Assembly: GCF_000422885.1 (NCBI RefSeq)
Contig: NZ_KE383943.1
Span: 434,001 to 498,000 of the forward strand
Direction: 5' to 3'
DNA length: 64,000 nt
From: Ottowia thiooxydans DSM 14619
GTDB lineage: Bacteria; Pseudomonadota; Gammaproteobacteria; Burkholderiales; Burkholderiaceae_C
Shown: positions 7,891-16,774 of the stretch, piece after piece
How the letters are laid out: each line of letters begins with the position of its first letter
How positions within the stretch are numbered: position 1 is the stretch's first letter
Position numbers and translations under genes: made by a program
Notes under the pieces: model-generated
Told to the model about the DNA's origin: nothing
Seen by the model: only the letters and a program-made list of their open reading frames with translations
Databases searched by the model: none

Positions 7891-8865
7891 ATGAAACGTC
7901 GATTTACTTTGGCCCTTACCGCTGTTTTTGCTGCCAGCGTCACGTTCGGCGCGTTGCCGGTGGCCGCGCAGCAATTTCCCACCAAACCCATCACTCTGGT
8001 CGTTCCCTTCGGCCCTGGCAGTGGCACAGATCAGCAGGCGCGGCTGTTGGCACAGCTGCTCGGCGATGAGCTTAAAGTTCCGGTCGTGGTGGAGAACAAG
8101 GCGGGCGCTAGCGGATTCCTGGCTGCGCAGTACGTCGCCAAGGCCGCTCCTGACGGCTACACCTTGCTGATTACCACCAACACTACGCACGCGGCCAACG
8201 AGCACCTGTTCAAAAAGATCCCCTACGACCCGATCAAGGATTTCACACCAGTGAGCCTATTGGCGATCGGTCAGATGCTTTTGCTCGTGCGGCCTGACTC
8301 GCCCTACAAAACCTTGGATGACCTGCTTGCCGCAGCCAAAAAAGCGCCGGGCAAGCTTAACTTCGGTAGCGGTTCTTCTTCCAGCCGCGTGGCCAGCGAG
8401 CTGCTCAAGCAGATGGCCCACGTGGATGCTGTGAATGTGCCGTACAAAAGCAATCCGCTGTCTATCACGGATCTGATTGGTGGCCAGATCGATTTCATGT
8501 TCGCTGATTCGCCCACGGCGTTGCCACAGGTGCAAGGCGGCAAGCTGCGCGCGCTGGCCGCTAGCGGTTCCAAGCGCTTGGCAGCTGCTCCTGATGTGCC
8601 AACCGTGGCAGAAGCGGGCGTCAAAGGCTATGCAATGACCTACTGGACCGCGGTCTATATGCCTCCCGGTGCATCCCCTGCGATTGTGAGCACGCTGAAC
8701 CAGGCATTCGGCAAGATCATGGTGACGCCGGCATCCAAGGCGTTCCAGGACAAGACTAGTGGGGAAGTCATGCTTTCCACTGCGGATGGTCTGGGCAAGT
8801 TCCAGGCAGAAGAATCCAAGAAATGGGGCCAGGTCATACGCGCTGCGGGCATCCAGCCCGAATGA
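7891..8865 (+). CDS. Bug/TctC-family periplasmic binding protein
   Basis: A 324-residue receptor starting after TAGGAGACACC. Signal peptide of about 27 residues ending PVAAQ. Hallmarks: LVVPFGPGSGTDQQARL, VENKAGASGFLAAQYV, APDGYTLLITT, NVPYKSNPLSITDLIGGQ. It lies 14 bases after the CoA-transferase stop and before a second CoA-transferase, so it should recognise the acid that these enzymes activate. No TctAB membrane partner is encoded in the operon. Confidence 0.92.
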   Translation: MKRRFTLALTAVFAASVTFGALPVAAQQFPTKPITLVVPFGPGSGTDQQARLLAQLLGDELKVPVVVENKAGASGFLAAQYVAKAAPDGYTLLITTNTTHAANEHLFKKIPYDPIKDFTPVSLLAIGQMLLLVRPDSPYKTLDDLLAAAKKAPGKLNFGSGSSSSRVASELLKQMAHVDAVNVPYKSNPLSITDLIGGQIDFMFADSPTALPQVQGGKLRALAASGSKRLAAAPDVPTVAEAGVKGYAMTYWTAVYMPPGASPAIVSTLNQAFGKIMVTPASKAFQDKTSGEVMLSTADGLGKFQAEESKKWGQVIRAAGIQPE

Positions 8866-8895
8866 TGGGTTGCGGTGTGAATACAAGGAATCTGG

Positions 8896-10161
8896 ATGAC
8901 TAATCCGACTGCTTCCACGGCATCGTCCGGGCCACTGGACGGGGTTCGTGTCCTGGATCTCACTACGGTGTTCATGGGACCCTCATGCACTCAGCTCCTG
9001 GCGGATTTGGGCGCTGATGTCATCAAGATCGAATCGCCCGGCGGAGATTCCACGAGATCCATCGGGCCATCGGGTGAGCTTGGCTTGGGTCCTCTGTTCC
9101 TGGGGTTGAATCGCAACAAGCGCAGTGTCGTCATCGATCTGAAAAAGAGCGAAGGGGTCGCCGCGTTATTGCGCATGGCCAAGGACGCAGATGTTTTCAC
9201 CACCAACGTCCGCCCCGCGGCCATGCGCCGCTTGGGCGTGGGGTATGAGCAGTTGTCCGCCGTTAACCCGCGCCTCATCTACGCGAGCATGGTCGGCTTT
9301 TCCCAGCGAGGGCCCTACGCGGGCAAGGCTGCGTTCGATGACATGATCCAGGCTGCCACAGGCTTGCCTGCGGTGGTGGCTGAAAGCTCTGGTGATGTTC
9401 CCCGCTATTTGCCCATCACTATCGCAGACCGTTCAGTAGGCCTATATGCCTTTGGCGTGATCTGTGCAGCGCTGCATGCGCGCAACAGCACAGGAGTCGG
9501 TCAGAGCGTGGATATTCCGATGTTCGAAACCATGATCCCCTATGTGCTGGGTGATCACCTTTATGGCCGCACCTTCGTTCCCGGCAAGGGAGATTTTGGC
9601 TATCCGCGGCTGATGTCTAAAAACCGAAGGCCCTACAAGACCAAAGACGGCTACGTGTGCTGCCTGATCTATACCGATCGCCACTGGTCTCTGTTTCTTG
9701 AAGCCGTGGGCAAGGGCGATCTCATCAAGACTGATCCGCGGTTTCGAGATATTGGCTCGCGCACCCGAGTGATCGATGAGCTGTACCAACTTGTCTCCGA
9801 TGAGTTGGAAAAGCGCACCACTGCCGAGTGGAAGCAGCTATTGCCTGAAAACGAGATTCCGATTTTCCCCATGCACACCTTTGACACCCTGCTGGAAGAT
9901 GAGCACTTGGCCAGCACAGGGTTCTTTCAGCAGACTGAACATCCGGTAGTTGGGAAGATTCTAGAAACCGCCGTACCCAGTGAGTGGTCCGGCACACCGC
10001 CTACGCGCCACTTGCCAGTGCCATCCCTTGGCGAGCACACGGTAGAAGTGCTCGATGAGCTGGGCTTTTCAAGCGGCGAGATCGAAACGCTTTTGGCAAG
10101 CGGCGCGGTCAGGGCCAACGCATTGACTTCCGCATCAAAAAAGGAGACAGACCCCTCATGA
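8896..10161 (+). CDS. CaiB/BaiF family III CoA-transferase
   Basis: A 421-residue class III CoA-transferase (LDGVRVLDLTTVFMGP, ADLGADVIKIESPGGD, NRNKRSVVIDLKKSEG). The probable nucleophilic aspartate is in ITIADRSVGLYAF near residue 180. It is longer than, and clearly different from, the 6716 gene, so the operon carries two CoA-transferases with different substrates or directions. AAGGAATCTGG precedes the ATG. Its stop overlaps the start of the enoyl-CoA hydratase gene (ATGA). Confidence 0.92.
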   Translation: MTNPTASTASSGPLDGVRVLDLTTVFMGPSCTQLLADLGADVIKIESPGGDSTRSIGPSGELGLGPLFLGLNRNKRSVVIDLKKSEGVAALLRMAKDADVFTTNVRPAAMRRLGVGYEQLSAVNPRLIYASMVGFSQRGPYAGKAAFDDMIQAATGLPAVVAESSGDVPRYLPITIADRSVGLYAFGVICAALHARNSTGVGQSVDIPMFETMIPYVLGDHLYGRTFVPGKGDFGYPRLMSKNRRPYKTKDGYVCCLIYTDRHWSLFLEAVGKGDLIKTDPRFRDIGSRTRVIDELYQLVSDELEKRTTAEWKQLLPENEIPIFPMHTFDTLLEDEHLASTGFFQQTEHPVVGKILETAVPSEWSGTPPTRHLPVPSLGEHTVEVLDELGFSSGEIETLLASGAVRANALTSASKKETDPS

Positions 10162-10946
10162 TCACTGTGCAATACGAGCCGACCGATGAACTCGGCGTGC
10201 GCCAGGAAGATGGCGTTTTATGGCTCACGATACAAAGGGAAGCGCGGCGCAATTCCATCAGTCCGGGTGTACTGGCTGGCCTCAGCGAGGCGCTGACTCG
10301 CGCCAACTCAGACCGGAGCTTGAGAGCTATTGTGCTCACCGGCGCAGGGGACAAGGCTTTTTGCGCAGGCGCAGATCTGCAGACAGGCCAGTCCTTCAAG
10401 TTTGATTATTCCGAACCCACGCTCGGCTTCGCCAATCTGTTCCGGCTTTCTAGGCAGCTCATGGTGCCTATGGTGGCGCGTGTCAATGGCGCTTGCATGG
10501 CCGGCGGCATGGGCCTGATGGCCATGTGCGATCTCGTGGTGGCTGCGCCGCACGCGCAGTTCGGTTTGCCGGAAGTGAAGGTCGGCGTGTTCCCCGGGCA
10601 GGTGTTGACCTTGTTGAATGGCGTGATTGGCCCGCGTGCGCTCGCAGAGATGTGCATCACCGGGGAGCCCATCACGGCCCAGGAGGCATTGCAGCTGGGG
10701 ATGATCAACCGTGTGAGCGAAGACCTTGATGCTGGTGTGCAGGCGTTGCTGGGTCGTTTCCTGGACAAATCTCCTACCGCTATCCGCCGAGGCTTGTATC
10801 TGATGAAACGCATTGGTGCCATGTCCTTCGAAGAGTCCATTGCATTTACCGAAAGCCAGATTGGCTTGTTGTCAATGACCGACGACGCCGCAGAAGGTCA
10901 AGCTGCTTTCCGCGAAAAACGCAAACCTAAATGGAGTGGAAAATGA
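10158..10946 (+). CDS. Crotonase-fold enoyl-CoA hydratase/isomerase
   Basis: A 262-residue crotonase-superfamily enzyme. The CoA-binding and oxyanion motifs are clear: DKAFCAGADL and ACMAGGMGLMAMCDLVVAAP. The second catalytic glutamate is kept in GLPEVKVGVFP, but the position of the first (the E of GGGCE in classical hydratases) reads glycine in AGGMGL. A simple hydratase role is thus uncertain; isomerase, hydrolase or AtuE-like hydration are alternatives. AAGGAGACAG stands before the ATG, and the stop overlaps the next start (ATGA at 10943). Confidence 0.9.
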   Translation: MITVQYEPTDELGVRQEDGVLWLTIQREARRNSISPGVLAGLSEALTRANSDRSLRAIVLTGAGDKAFCAGADLQTGQSFKFDYSEPTLGFANLFRLSRQLMVPMVARVNGACMAGGMGLMAMCDLVVAAPHAQFGLPEVKVGVFPGQVLTLLNGVIGPRALAEMCITGEPITAQEALQLGMINRVSEDLDAGVQALLGRFLDKSPTAIRRGLYLMKRIGAMSFEESIAFTESQIGLLSMTDDAAEGQAAFREKRKPKWSGK

Positions 10947-12754
10947 GCGTCAAGAATGACAAGCTGGTGCGCATAGGCGGAGCTTCAGGTTTCTGGGGTG
11001 ATTCGAGTGTGGGTGCGCCGCAGTTGGTGCAAAGCGGGCAGATCGACTATTTGGTGTTCGACTACCTGGCCGAACTGACGATGTCCATCCTGGCTGGCGC
11101 CCGCATGAAAAAGCCCGAGCTTGGCTACGCTACCGATTTCGTGAGTGTGGCCATGAAGAGCGTTCTCAAAGACGTTGTGGCGCGGGGCATCCGTGTCATC
11201 AGCAACGCGGGAGGTGTCAATCCACACGGATGCGCCGAGGCCCTGCGGGCGCTGGCGGCGGAGCAGGGCGTTGAGGTGAAGATCGCGGTCGTTGCCGGTG
11301 ATGACGTGATGCCCATCCTGCCTGAACTTCGGTCGGCCACGCCGCCCGTGCGCGAGCTGCAGAGCGGAGCGCCCTTGCCAGCCAAGGTCATTACCGCCAA
11401 CGCTTACCTGGGGGCCTTACCCATCAAGGCGGCTCTGGACAGCGGTGCCCAGATTGTGATTACCGGCCGCTGCGTAGATTCTGCTGTGACCCTGGGTACG
11501 CTGATGCATGCCTTTGGTTGGTCAGCCACGGATTACGACCGACTCTCAGGCGGTAGCCTGGCCGGGCACATCCTGGAATGCGGCTGCCAAGCCACTGGCG
11601 GCCTGCACACTGATTGGCAAGACGTTCCAGATTGGGCGCACATTGGTTACCCCATCGTGGAATGCGCTGAAGACGGCAGCTTCATGGTGACCAAACCCGC
11701 AGGCACCGGTGGGCTCATCGCGCCGCAGTGCGTGGCTGAACAGCTGCTCTATGAAATCCATGACCCCGCCAACTATCTTTTGCCGGATGTCACTTGCGAC
11801 TGGCGCGGCGTTCGCATAGAGACCGCTGGCGAGCAGCGTGTTCGCGTGTCCGGCGCGCTTGGCCGTCCTGCCACAAGCACCTATAAGGTGAGCGCCACCT
11901 ATATGGACGGCTTCAAGACATCAGCGCAATTGACCATTGTGGGCTTCGACGCTGTGGCGAAAGCGCGCCGCACCGGAGAGACCATTTTGGAGCGTGTAGG
12001 CGAGCTGTTGCAGGCGCGCGGATTACCGCCTCTTAGTGCGACCAACATCGAAATGCTGGGAGCCGAGAGCTGCTACGGTGCTCACGCCATGCCCGAGCTC
12101 AGTCAGGCGCGCGAAATCGTACTTCGCCTCACCGCTTGCCACCCAGAGAAGGCAGCGCTCGAGCTACTGGCGCGCGAGATCGCACCAGCCGGCACCTCAT
12201 GGGCGCCTGGTACCACAGGCTCAGGCGGTGGGCGGTCTTCAGCATCGCCGTCGATCCGGCAGTACGCCTTCCTGCTGGATAAAGCACGACTCACGCCCAC
12301 GGTCACCGTGGACGGAAACGCGGTGCCCATTTCTGAATCCGTGGAGGCTGCCAAGTCACCGGCCCAAGCCGCTCCAATGGTGAATATCGCTGCGGCGATA
12401 GCGGCGGATGCCCCAGAGGGCTGGGCCGAAGTTCCGCTGATCCGACTCGCCTGGGGCCGCTCAGGCGACAAAGGCAACACATCCAACATTGGCATCATTG
12501 CGCGTCGTCCGGAATGGTTGCCCTTTCTCCGCGCCGAGCTCACTGAAGCCCGTGTAGGCGAATACCTTCAGCACCTTGTGGACGGCACGGTGACGAGGTA
12601 TGACCTGCCCGGCATCCATGCACTCAACTTTGTGTGCGAACAGGCTCTCGGCGGTGGCGGAATGGCCTCGCTGCGCAACGACCCGCTGGGTAAAGGTATG
12701 GGGCAGATCCTGCTCAGCATGCCGGTTCGTGCTCCAGCACATTGGTTTCAGTGA
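10943..12754 (+). CDS. AtuA family protein (acyclic terpene utilization, DUF1446)
   Basis: About 603 residues. The start at 10943 (MSVKND) is preferred over an in-frame ATG four codons earlier because it overlaps the upstream stop as ATGA and has GGAG upstream. The N-terminal part (about 8-450) is the DUF1446/AtuA domain: GASGFWGDSSVGAPQLV, DYLAELTMSILAGAR, ITGRCVDSAVTLGTL. The C-terminal 100 residues are the AtuA-like small domain (RLAWGRSGDKGNTSNIGI). AtuA is required for citronellol/geraniol growth in Pseudomonas but its reaction is unknown; here no geranyl-CoA carboxylase genes accompany it, so terpenoid degradation is not implied. Confidence 0.9.
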   Translation: MSVKNDKLVRIGGASGFWGDSSVGAPQLVQSGQIDYLVFDYLAELTMSILAGARMKKPELGYATDFVSVAMKSVLKDVVARGIRVISNAGGVNPHGCAEALRALAAEQGVEVKIAVVAGDDVMPILPELRSATPPVRELQSGAPLPAKVITANAYLGALPIKAALDSGAQIVITGRCVDSAVTLGTLMHAFGWSATDYDRLSGGSLAGHILECGCQATGGLHTDWQDVPDWAHIGYPIVECAEDGSFMVTKPAGTGGLIAPQCVAEQLLYEIHDPANYLLPDVTCDWRGVRIETAGEQRVRVSGALGRPATSTYKVSATYMDGFKTSAQLTIVGFDAVAKARRTGETILERVGELLQARGLPPLSATNIEMLGAESCYGAHAMPELSQAREIVLRLTACHPEKAALELLAREIAPAGTSWAPGTTGSGGGRSSASPSIRQYAFLLDKARLTPTVTVDGNAVPISESVEAAKSPAQAAPMVNIAAAIAADAPEGWAEVPLIRLAWGRSGDKGNTSNIGIIARRPEWLPFLRAELTEARVGEYLQHLVDGTVTRYDLPGIHALNFVCEQALGGGGMASLRNDPLGKGMGQILLSMPVRAPAHWFQ

Positions 12755-12766
12755 AAGGAATCACCC

Positions 12767-13750
12767 ATGAAAAACGCATCTACCCTTCGTATGAGCCGTC
12801 GTGCTCTGGTGATGGCTTCGGCCATGCTGGCCTCTGGTGTTTACGCCCAAGGAAATCCCAAGGCCATTCGTATCATTGTTTCGTTTGCGCCCGGAAGTGC
12901 CAATGATCTGATTGCGCGCGATTTGGCGCGTTATATGGCCGAGCTATTGAATCAGCCTGTGATCGTGGAGAACAAGCCTGGTGCGGGTGGGATGATCGGC
13001 ACAGACGCAGTCGCCAAAGCTGCACCTGATGGCTTGACCGTTGGTCTGGGTACCAGCTCTCAGTTGGTCATGAACGTGGGTCTTTACAAAACACTGCCCT
13101 TCGACATCGAAAAAGATCTGCACACCATTGGCTTGGTGGCTCGTACGAATCTGGTGTTGGTCGGCAAGGCGACAGGTCCCAAGACACTCAAGGCCTTGAT
13201 TGCCGAAGCCAAGGCGCGGCCAGGCCAGATCAGCTATGGCTCAGGTGGTACAGGCTCCATCAGCCACATCGTTGGCGAAGCCTTCGCCAAAGCGGCAGAT
13301 ATCAAGCTCAATCATGTGCCTTACAAGGGCAATGGTCCCGCCATGGCCGATCTGGCGGGTGGCCACGTGGATCTGGTGTTTGATGGTTTGGTCACGGCGC
13401 AACCTATGGCCAAAAATGGCCGCGCACATCTCATTGCCATCTCAGGTACGAAGCGCGACCGCGTGGCACCTGATGTGCCCACCTTTGCGGAGCAAGGGCT
13501 GCCAGACTACGAAGCCTATACCTGGAACTGCCTGATCGCGCCGGCCCAGACACCTGCAGATGCCATGGCGCGGATTAATGGCGCGCTCAACAAGGCGCTG
13601 GAGCTGCCTGCTCTGCGTGATCGGTTGATTGATCAGTTCGGCTCACAGATCCTGGGGCCCAGCACCACCGCACAGGCGGAGGACTTCGGCCGTAAGGAGC
13701 GGGAGCGTTGGGTACCGTTCATCCGCAGTCTCAAGCTGAACGTGGGGTAA
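12767..13750 (+). CDS. Bug/TctC-family periplasmic binding protein, twin-arginine type signal
   Basis: A 327-residue receptor beginning 12 bases after the AtuA gene, with AAAGGAATC upstream. The signal peptide contains MSRRALVMASAML, a twin-arginine-like motif, ending GVYAQ. Hallmarks: IIVSFAPGSANDLIARDL, VENKPGAGGMIGTDAVA, APDGLTVGLG, NHVPYKGNGPAMADLAGG. It is strikingly similar over its whole length to the Bug protein at 23685-24668, sharing runs such as LGTSSQLVMNVGLY and YEAYTWNCLIAPAQTPA. The two are recent paralogs and probably bind related ligands. Confidence 0.92.
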   Translation: MKNASTLRMSRRALVMASAMLASGVYAQGNPKAIRIIVSFAPGSANDLIARDLARYMAELLNQPVIVENKPGAGGMIGTDAVAKAAPDGLTVGLGTSSQLVMNVGLYKTLPFDIEKDLHTIGLVARTNLVLVGKATGPKTLKALIAEAKARPGQISYGSGGTGSISHIVGEAFAKAADIKLNHVPYKGNGPAMADLAGGHVDLVFDGLVTAQPMAKNGRAHLIAISGTKRDRVAPDVPTFAEQGLPDYEAYTWNCLIAPAQTPADAMARINGALNKALELPALRDRLIDQFGSQILGPSTTAQAEDFGRKERERWVPFIRSLKLNVG

Positions 13751-13752
13751 GC

Positions 13753-14871
13753 ATGACTCAAGTTTTTCCCGCTGGTAAGCGCGTGGTTGTGACCGAGTAC
13801 GCGGAGAGTCCGCAAGAGGCGATTGAAAAGTTTGTTCATCTGGTGGAGCAACCCGCGCCTGACCCAGCCTCGCTGAAACCACATGAGGTGATCGTGGCCA
13901 TTCGCAGCGTGGCTGTCGCTTGGGTGGATCTTTTGATGACCAGTGGACAGTACCAGCACATGGCACCGCTGCCGTATACGCCGGGCATGGAGTACGCTGG
14001 TGACGTCCTGGCTGTAGGCTCGGAGGTTGATCCCGCACGATGCGCGGTGGGTGATCGTGTCCTGGCCGACCCCATGAAAATCGGCCCCCGTTCCTATGGC
14101 GACTATCAAGGCGCAGGCGGCTTCGCAAGCTATGCGGTTTTGCCGGTTGATGGTGTGATGAAGATTCCGGCTGAGTTGAGCTATGACGACGCCACGGGAA
14201 TGCTGCAGGCCTACGAAACGGCCTACCACTGCCTGGTGGCCCGCGGTCAATTGCAAAGCGGCGAGACTGTTCTTATCAATGGCGCCACCGGCCTCACCGG
14301 GTTGGCAGCTGTTCAGGTGGCGAAGCTGCTCGGGGCAACCGTTATAGCTACAGGGCGGTCCGATGCAAAACTGGCCACGGTGAAAGAGCAGGGCGCGGAT
14401 CACGTGGTCAACATCCTTGGCCCCGATAAAGAAGTGCGGGAGTTCCGCAAAGATGTGAAGGAGCTCACTGGCGGCCAGGGTGTCGAAGTGGTTTATGACG
14501 CCGTGGGTGGTGAGGTTTCCAACGAGAGCCTGCGGTGCATGGCCTTCGGCGGTCGCTTCCTGATCGTCGGTTGGACCTCTACTCCCAACGTGGCGAGAGG
14601 CAAAGGCTTACGGGGCGCGCCCAATGTCAATACCTTGCCTACCAACATCATCCAGATGAAAAGCCTGAGCGTCATGGGGTGCCCTGCGGTGATTGCGATT
14701 GCCAAGGACCCATCCATCCGGGTTCCTCGGCTCGAGGCGATCTTCAAATGGGTCAAGGAAGGAAAAATCCGCCCTCACGTATCACATACCTACCCACTGG
14801 CGGACTACAAAAAGGCGATGCTGGCGCGCTGGAATGGTGAAGTGACGGGGGGATGTGTGCTTCATCCTTGA
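13753..14871 (+). CDS. Quinone oxidoreductase-like MDR enzyme
   Basis: A 372-residue zinc-independent medium-chain reductase of the quinone oxidoreductase/enoyl-reductase type. It has the GroES-like N-terminal part (YTPGMEYAGDVLAVG) and a nucleotide-binding motif ETVLINGATGLTGLAAVQVAKLLGA, given here as two overlapping parts: ETVLINGATGLTG and TGLAAVQVAKLLG. The start at 13753 is 2 bases after the Bug stop. Last gene of the operon; it may reduce an unsaturated CoA intermediate with NADPH. A degenerate second copy of its last 70 codons lies at 16566-16774. Confidence 0.88.
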   Translation: MTQVFPAGKRVVVTEYAESPQEAIEKFVHLVEQPAPDPASLKPHEVIVAIRSVAVAWVDLLMTSGQYQHMAPLPYTPGMEYAGDVLAVGSEVDPARCAVGDRVLADPMKIGPRSYGDYQGAGGFASYAVLPVDGVMKIPAELSYDDATGMLQAYETAYHCLVARGQLQSGETVLINGATGLTGLAAVQVAKLLGATVIATGRSDAKLATVKEQGADHVVNILGPDKEVREFRKDVKELTGGQGVEVVYDAVGGEVSNESLRCMAFGGRFLIVGWTSTPNVARGKGLRGAPNVNTLPTNIIQMKSLSVMGCPAVIAIAKDPSIRVPRLEAIFKWVKEGKIRPHVSHTYPLADYKKAMLARWNGEVTGGCVLHP

Positions 14872-15233
14872 TCGCAGACCTGCTGGCTTGATGGGTGGCG
14901 AGTAACGTTCAATCAGGGAAACGTGTCGCCCACCTCCCAACGCCCCTGAGCCTTCCCCGCAGGAGACTGGCCTGCCACAGGAGGCTAAGGAATGCTTGCC
15001 TCAGCGTAAGAACACGTTCTAAGGAGTGTTGCTAAGCACGCGCTCAGATGCAGGGTTCGTCAGATCAGTGCTCCCAAATTGGCCTTTCAAGATGAGCTCC
15101 GCCATACCTCGACCGGTAGCTGGGGCATGCATCATCCCGTACCCGGAAATCCCGCAGAGGTCTAAAGGTAGGCTAGGATCCGATGATTGAGTTGCCGTCT
15201 GGTTCATTCACCTCGTACCGTTCCCGACCAAGT
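14656..15233. repeat. Diverged direct repeat, copy 1 (quinone oxidoreductase 3' end plus oxidoreductase 3' fragment)
   Basis: This stretch contains the 3' end of the intact quinone oxidoreductase gene and, in convergent orientation, a 3' fragment of the FAD oxidoreductase. The same arrangement recurs at about 16566-17209 with the intact and broken partners exchanged. Only the gene parts align, at very roughly 80% identity by eye; the spacers between the genes have diverged. The low-G+C glycosyltransferase gene lies between the two copies. Confidence 0.8.
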
Positions 15234-15240
15234 AATTTCC
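15019..15240 (-). pseudogene. 3' fragment of FAD-dependent oxidoreductase gene
   Basis: A minus-strand stretch encodes a C-terminal FAD-oxidoreductase tail (GYGMMHAPATGRGMAELIL, then FGSTDLTNPASERVLSNTP). It matches the end of the intact gene at 16961-18142 (GHGMMHAPAAGRAIAELLV, RVRSNTP). The upstream nine tenths are missing and homology stops near 15233, where the glycosyltransferase region begins. The last codons also differ: a stop replaces the YAEAGIL tail, after a short insertion near 15008-15022. It cannot form a FAD domain and is a remnant. Confidence 0.85.
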
Positions 15241-16533
15241 AATCTTTCCATATTCATCGCTGTGAAGATAATTCATAAAGCACTTGGTTCTCTGTCTGGG
15301 ATATTCCCTAAGCCTGACCGTGCGGCAGTATCAGGTGCGGATACTGCAAAGGCCGTCGCAGCGGGCCATATAAATGCAAGACAGCACTATGAGGGAATGC
15401 AATTATTAGCTATTGATGGTGCAACAGGAATGCTTCCTCATCTTAAAGAGGAGTTTGGGGCTACGGTAATTCCGCCGGCGGTGTGGGTTGATGCTTCGGG
15501 TACGCATGACCTTACATCAGGCCGTCCGCGCCTCACTGGGGGTGTTCGTGTGGGTGGGCGCAATGTACGAAGTTCTGCGCACTATGAGACCGCAGTTGAA
15601 TTGATGAGCGTAGAGCTTGCTGAGGATGTCAGCCCCGAAGAAAATTTGGCGGGCCGATGGCTATATTTCGGATTAGCCGTGCAGCATTTTGGCCATTTTC
15701 TTATGGAGTCTCTTGGTCGCACGTGGGCGCTGGATGAGCCTGCACTGGGGAAAATTGACGGGATTATATTTCTGATGCACCCAGATATTCAGGGTGGATT
15801 ACCAGAGATTAATAAAAATCTTCTCGATCTGGTAACAGGTCTGCCTGTTAAGATAATTACGGTTCCCACATTGGTTGAATGTATTGTCATTCCCCGGCAG
15901 GAGTCTCTGTCAGGCATTGGAATGCTTTCAACTCCCCGCCATATTGCGGCACTACGCAGGCGGTTTCACCACGGGGTGTCAGATGCTCATGAGGTGATTT
16001 ACCTATCAAGAGCCGGCATTAAAGATTGCGCATCAACAGGCAAGATACTTGGCGGTGAAGAGCTTGAGGCGCGTATGCAAAGCTGCGGCGTAAAGGTGGT
16101 ACGGCCCGAAACCCTGTCGATAGACCAGCAGTTAGAAATTTACCGGGGTGCGCGGGTGGTCATAGCAGAGGAAGGATCTGCGCTACACCTTCTTGCAATG
16201 TCTGCTCAACCTGATGTTACGGTCATTGTCATCGCAAGAAGGCCTTGGATGACACTTCTAATCGAAGCTCATTTGACATTATTCCTGGGCGACCGTGCAA
16301 GAATTTGCTTAATCGATCCGCCGGGCGTGCGGCTAGGATTGCCGGGTGATCCTTACAGAGCATGGTTAAGCGTAGATGCCCCTTCCCTGCAAAGCTGCTT
16401 AGCTGCTATTGATCCTGTTTTTGCGAAACCCAATTGGGAACCAGTTAGTAAACAAATCACAGCACAAGAAGAAAATGAGGTAAGCGAGCTTTTCAGTGGG
16501 GGGATCAACCGGCTTCAAACACTTTTTACTTGA
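15187..16533 (+). CDS. GT61-family glycosyltransferase-like protein
   Basis: Up to 448 residues, resembling GT61/DUF563 capsule- or LPS-type glycosyltransferases: HFGHFLMESLGRTWAL near residue 175 and VVIAEEGSALHLLAM near 330, the latter being the donor-binding loop of this family. Two 60-base stretches counted in the gene are about 45-47% G+C, against 63% in the neighbouring quinone oxidoreductase. The first 15 or so codons lie in antisense of the oxidoreductase fragment, so the true start is uncertain; GTG at 15262 is an alternative, and a truncated 5' end is possible. It stands alone between diverged repeats, a likely acquired gene. Confidence 0.7.
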   Translation: MSCRLVHSPRTVPDQVISNLSIFIAVKIIHKALGSLSGIFPKPDRAAVSGADTAKAVAAGHINARQHYEGMQLLAIDGATGMLPHLKEEFGATVIPPAVWVDASGTHDLTSGRPRLTGGVRVGGRNVRSSAHYETAVELMSVELAEDVSPEENLAGRWLYFGLAVQHFGHFLMESLGRTWALDEPALGKIDGIIFLMHPDIQGGLPEINKNLLDLVTGLPVKIITVPTLVECIVIPRQESLSGIGMLSTPRHIAALRRRFHHGVSDAHEVIYLSRAGIKDCASTGKILGGEELEARMQSCGVKVVRPETLSIDQQLEIYRGARVVIAEEGSALHLLAMSAQPDVTVIVIARRPWMTLLIEAHLTLFLGDRARICLIDPPGVRLGLPGDPYRAWLSVDAPSLQSCLAAIDPVFAKPNWEPVSKQITAQEENEVSELFSGGINRLQTLFT

Positions 16534-16565
16534 AAAAAGATATCTGACCTACCCAAATCACCCTG

Positions 16566-16774
16566 AAGAAAAGCCTGAGCGTTATGGGGTGCCCTGCGGT
16601 GATTCCGATTGCCAAGAATCCGCCTATCCAGGTTCCTCGGCTCGAAGCGATGTTCCATTGGGTTAAGGATGGCAACACCTGCCCTCACGCATCACTGCGT
16701 AGCCACTGGCAGACCAAAAGATGGCGATGCTGGTGCGCTGGAACGGTGTGGTCACGGAGATGCGTCATCCTTGA
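16566..16774 (+). pseudogene. Degenerate 3' copy of the quinone oxidoreductase gene
   Basis: The stretch matches the last 70 codons of the gene at 13753-14871: VMGCPAVIPIAKNPPIQVPR against VMGCPAVIAIAKDPSIRVPR, and LEAMFHWVKDG against LEAIFKWVKEG. After about 40 codons small deletions break the frame, yet the DNA similarity continues to the final stop (ATGCGTCATCCTTGA against GTGCTTCATCCTTGA). No start region or upstream part is present, so it is non-functional. Confidence 0.85.

Noticed and set aside
13753-14871. Quinone oxidoreductase gene considered as possibly frameshifted because of the degenerate copy downstream.
   Set aside because: The gene is complete with continuous motifs and a normal stop; only the 16566-16774 copy is broken.
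4952-15023. The 14-mer GAACACGTTCTAAG occurs at 4952-4965 and 15010-15023, each time forming the stop codon of a minus-strand reading frame; a shorter GAACACGTTC is also at 28187.
   Set aside because: In 64 kb several repeated 14-mers are expected by chance (about 2 billion position pairs against 268 million possible words). Flanks do not match and no mobile element adjoins, so it is not evidence of an attachment site.
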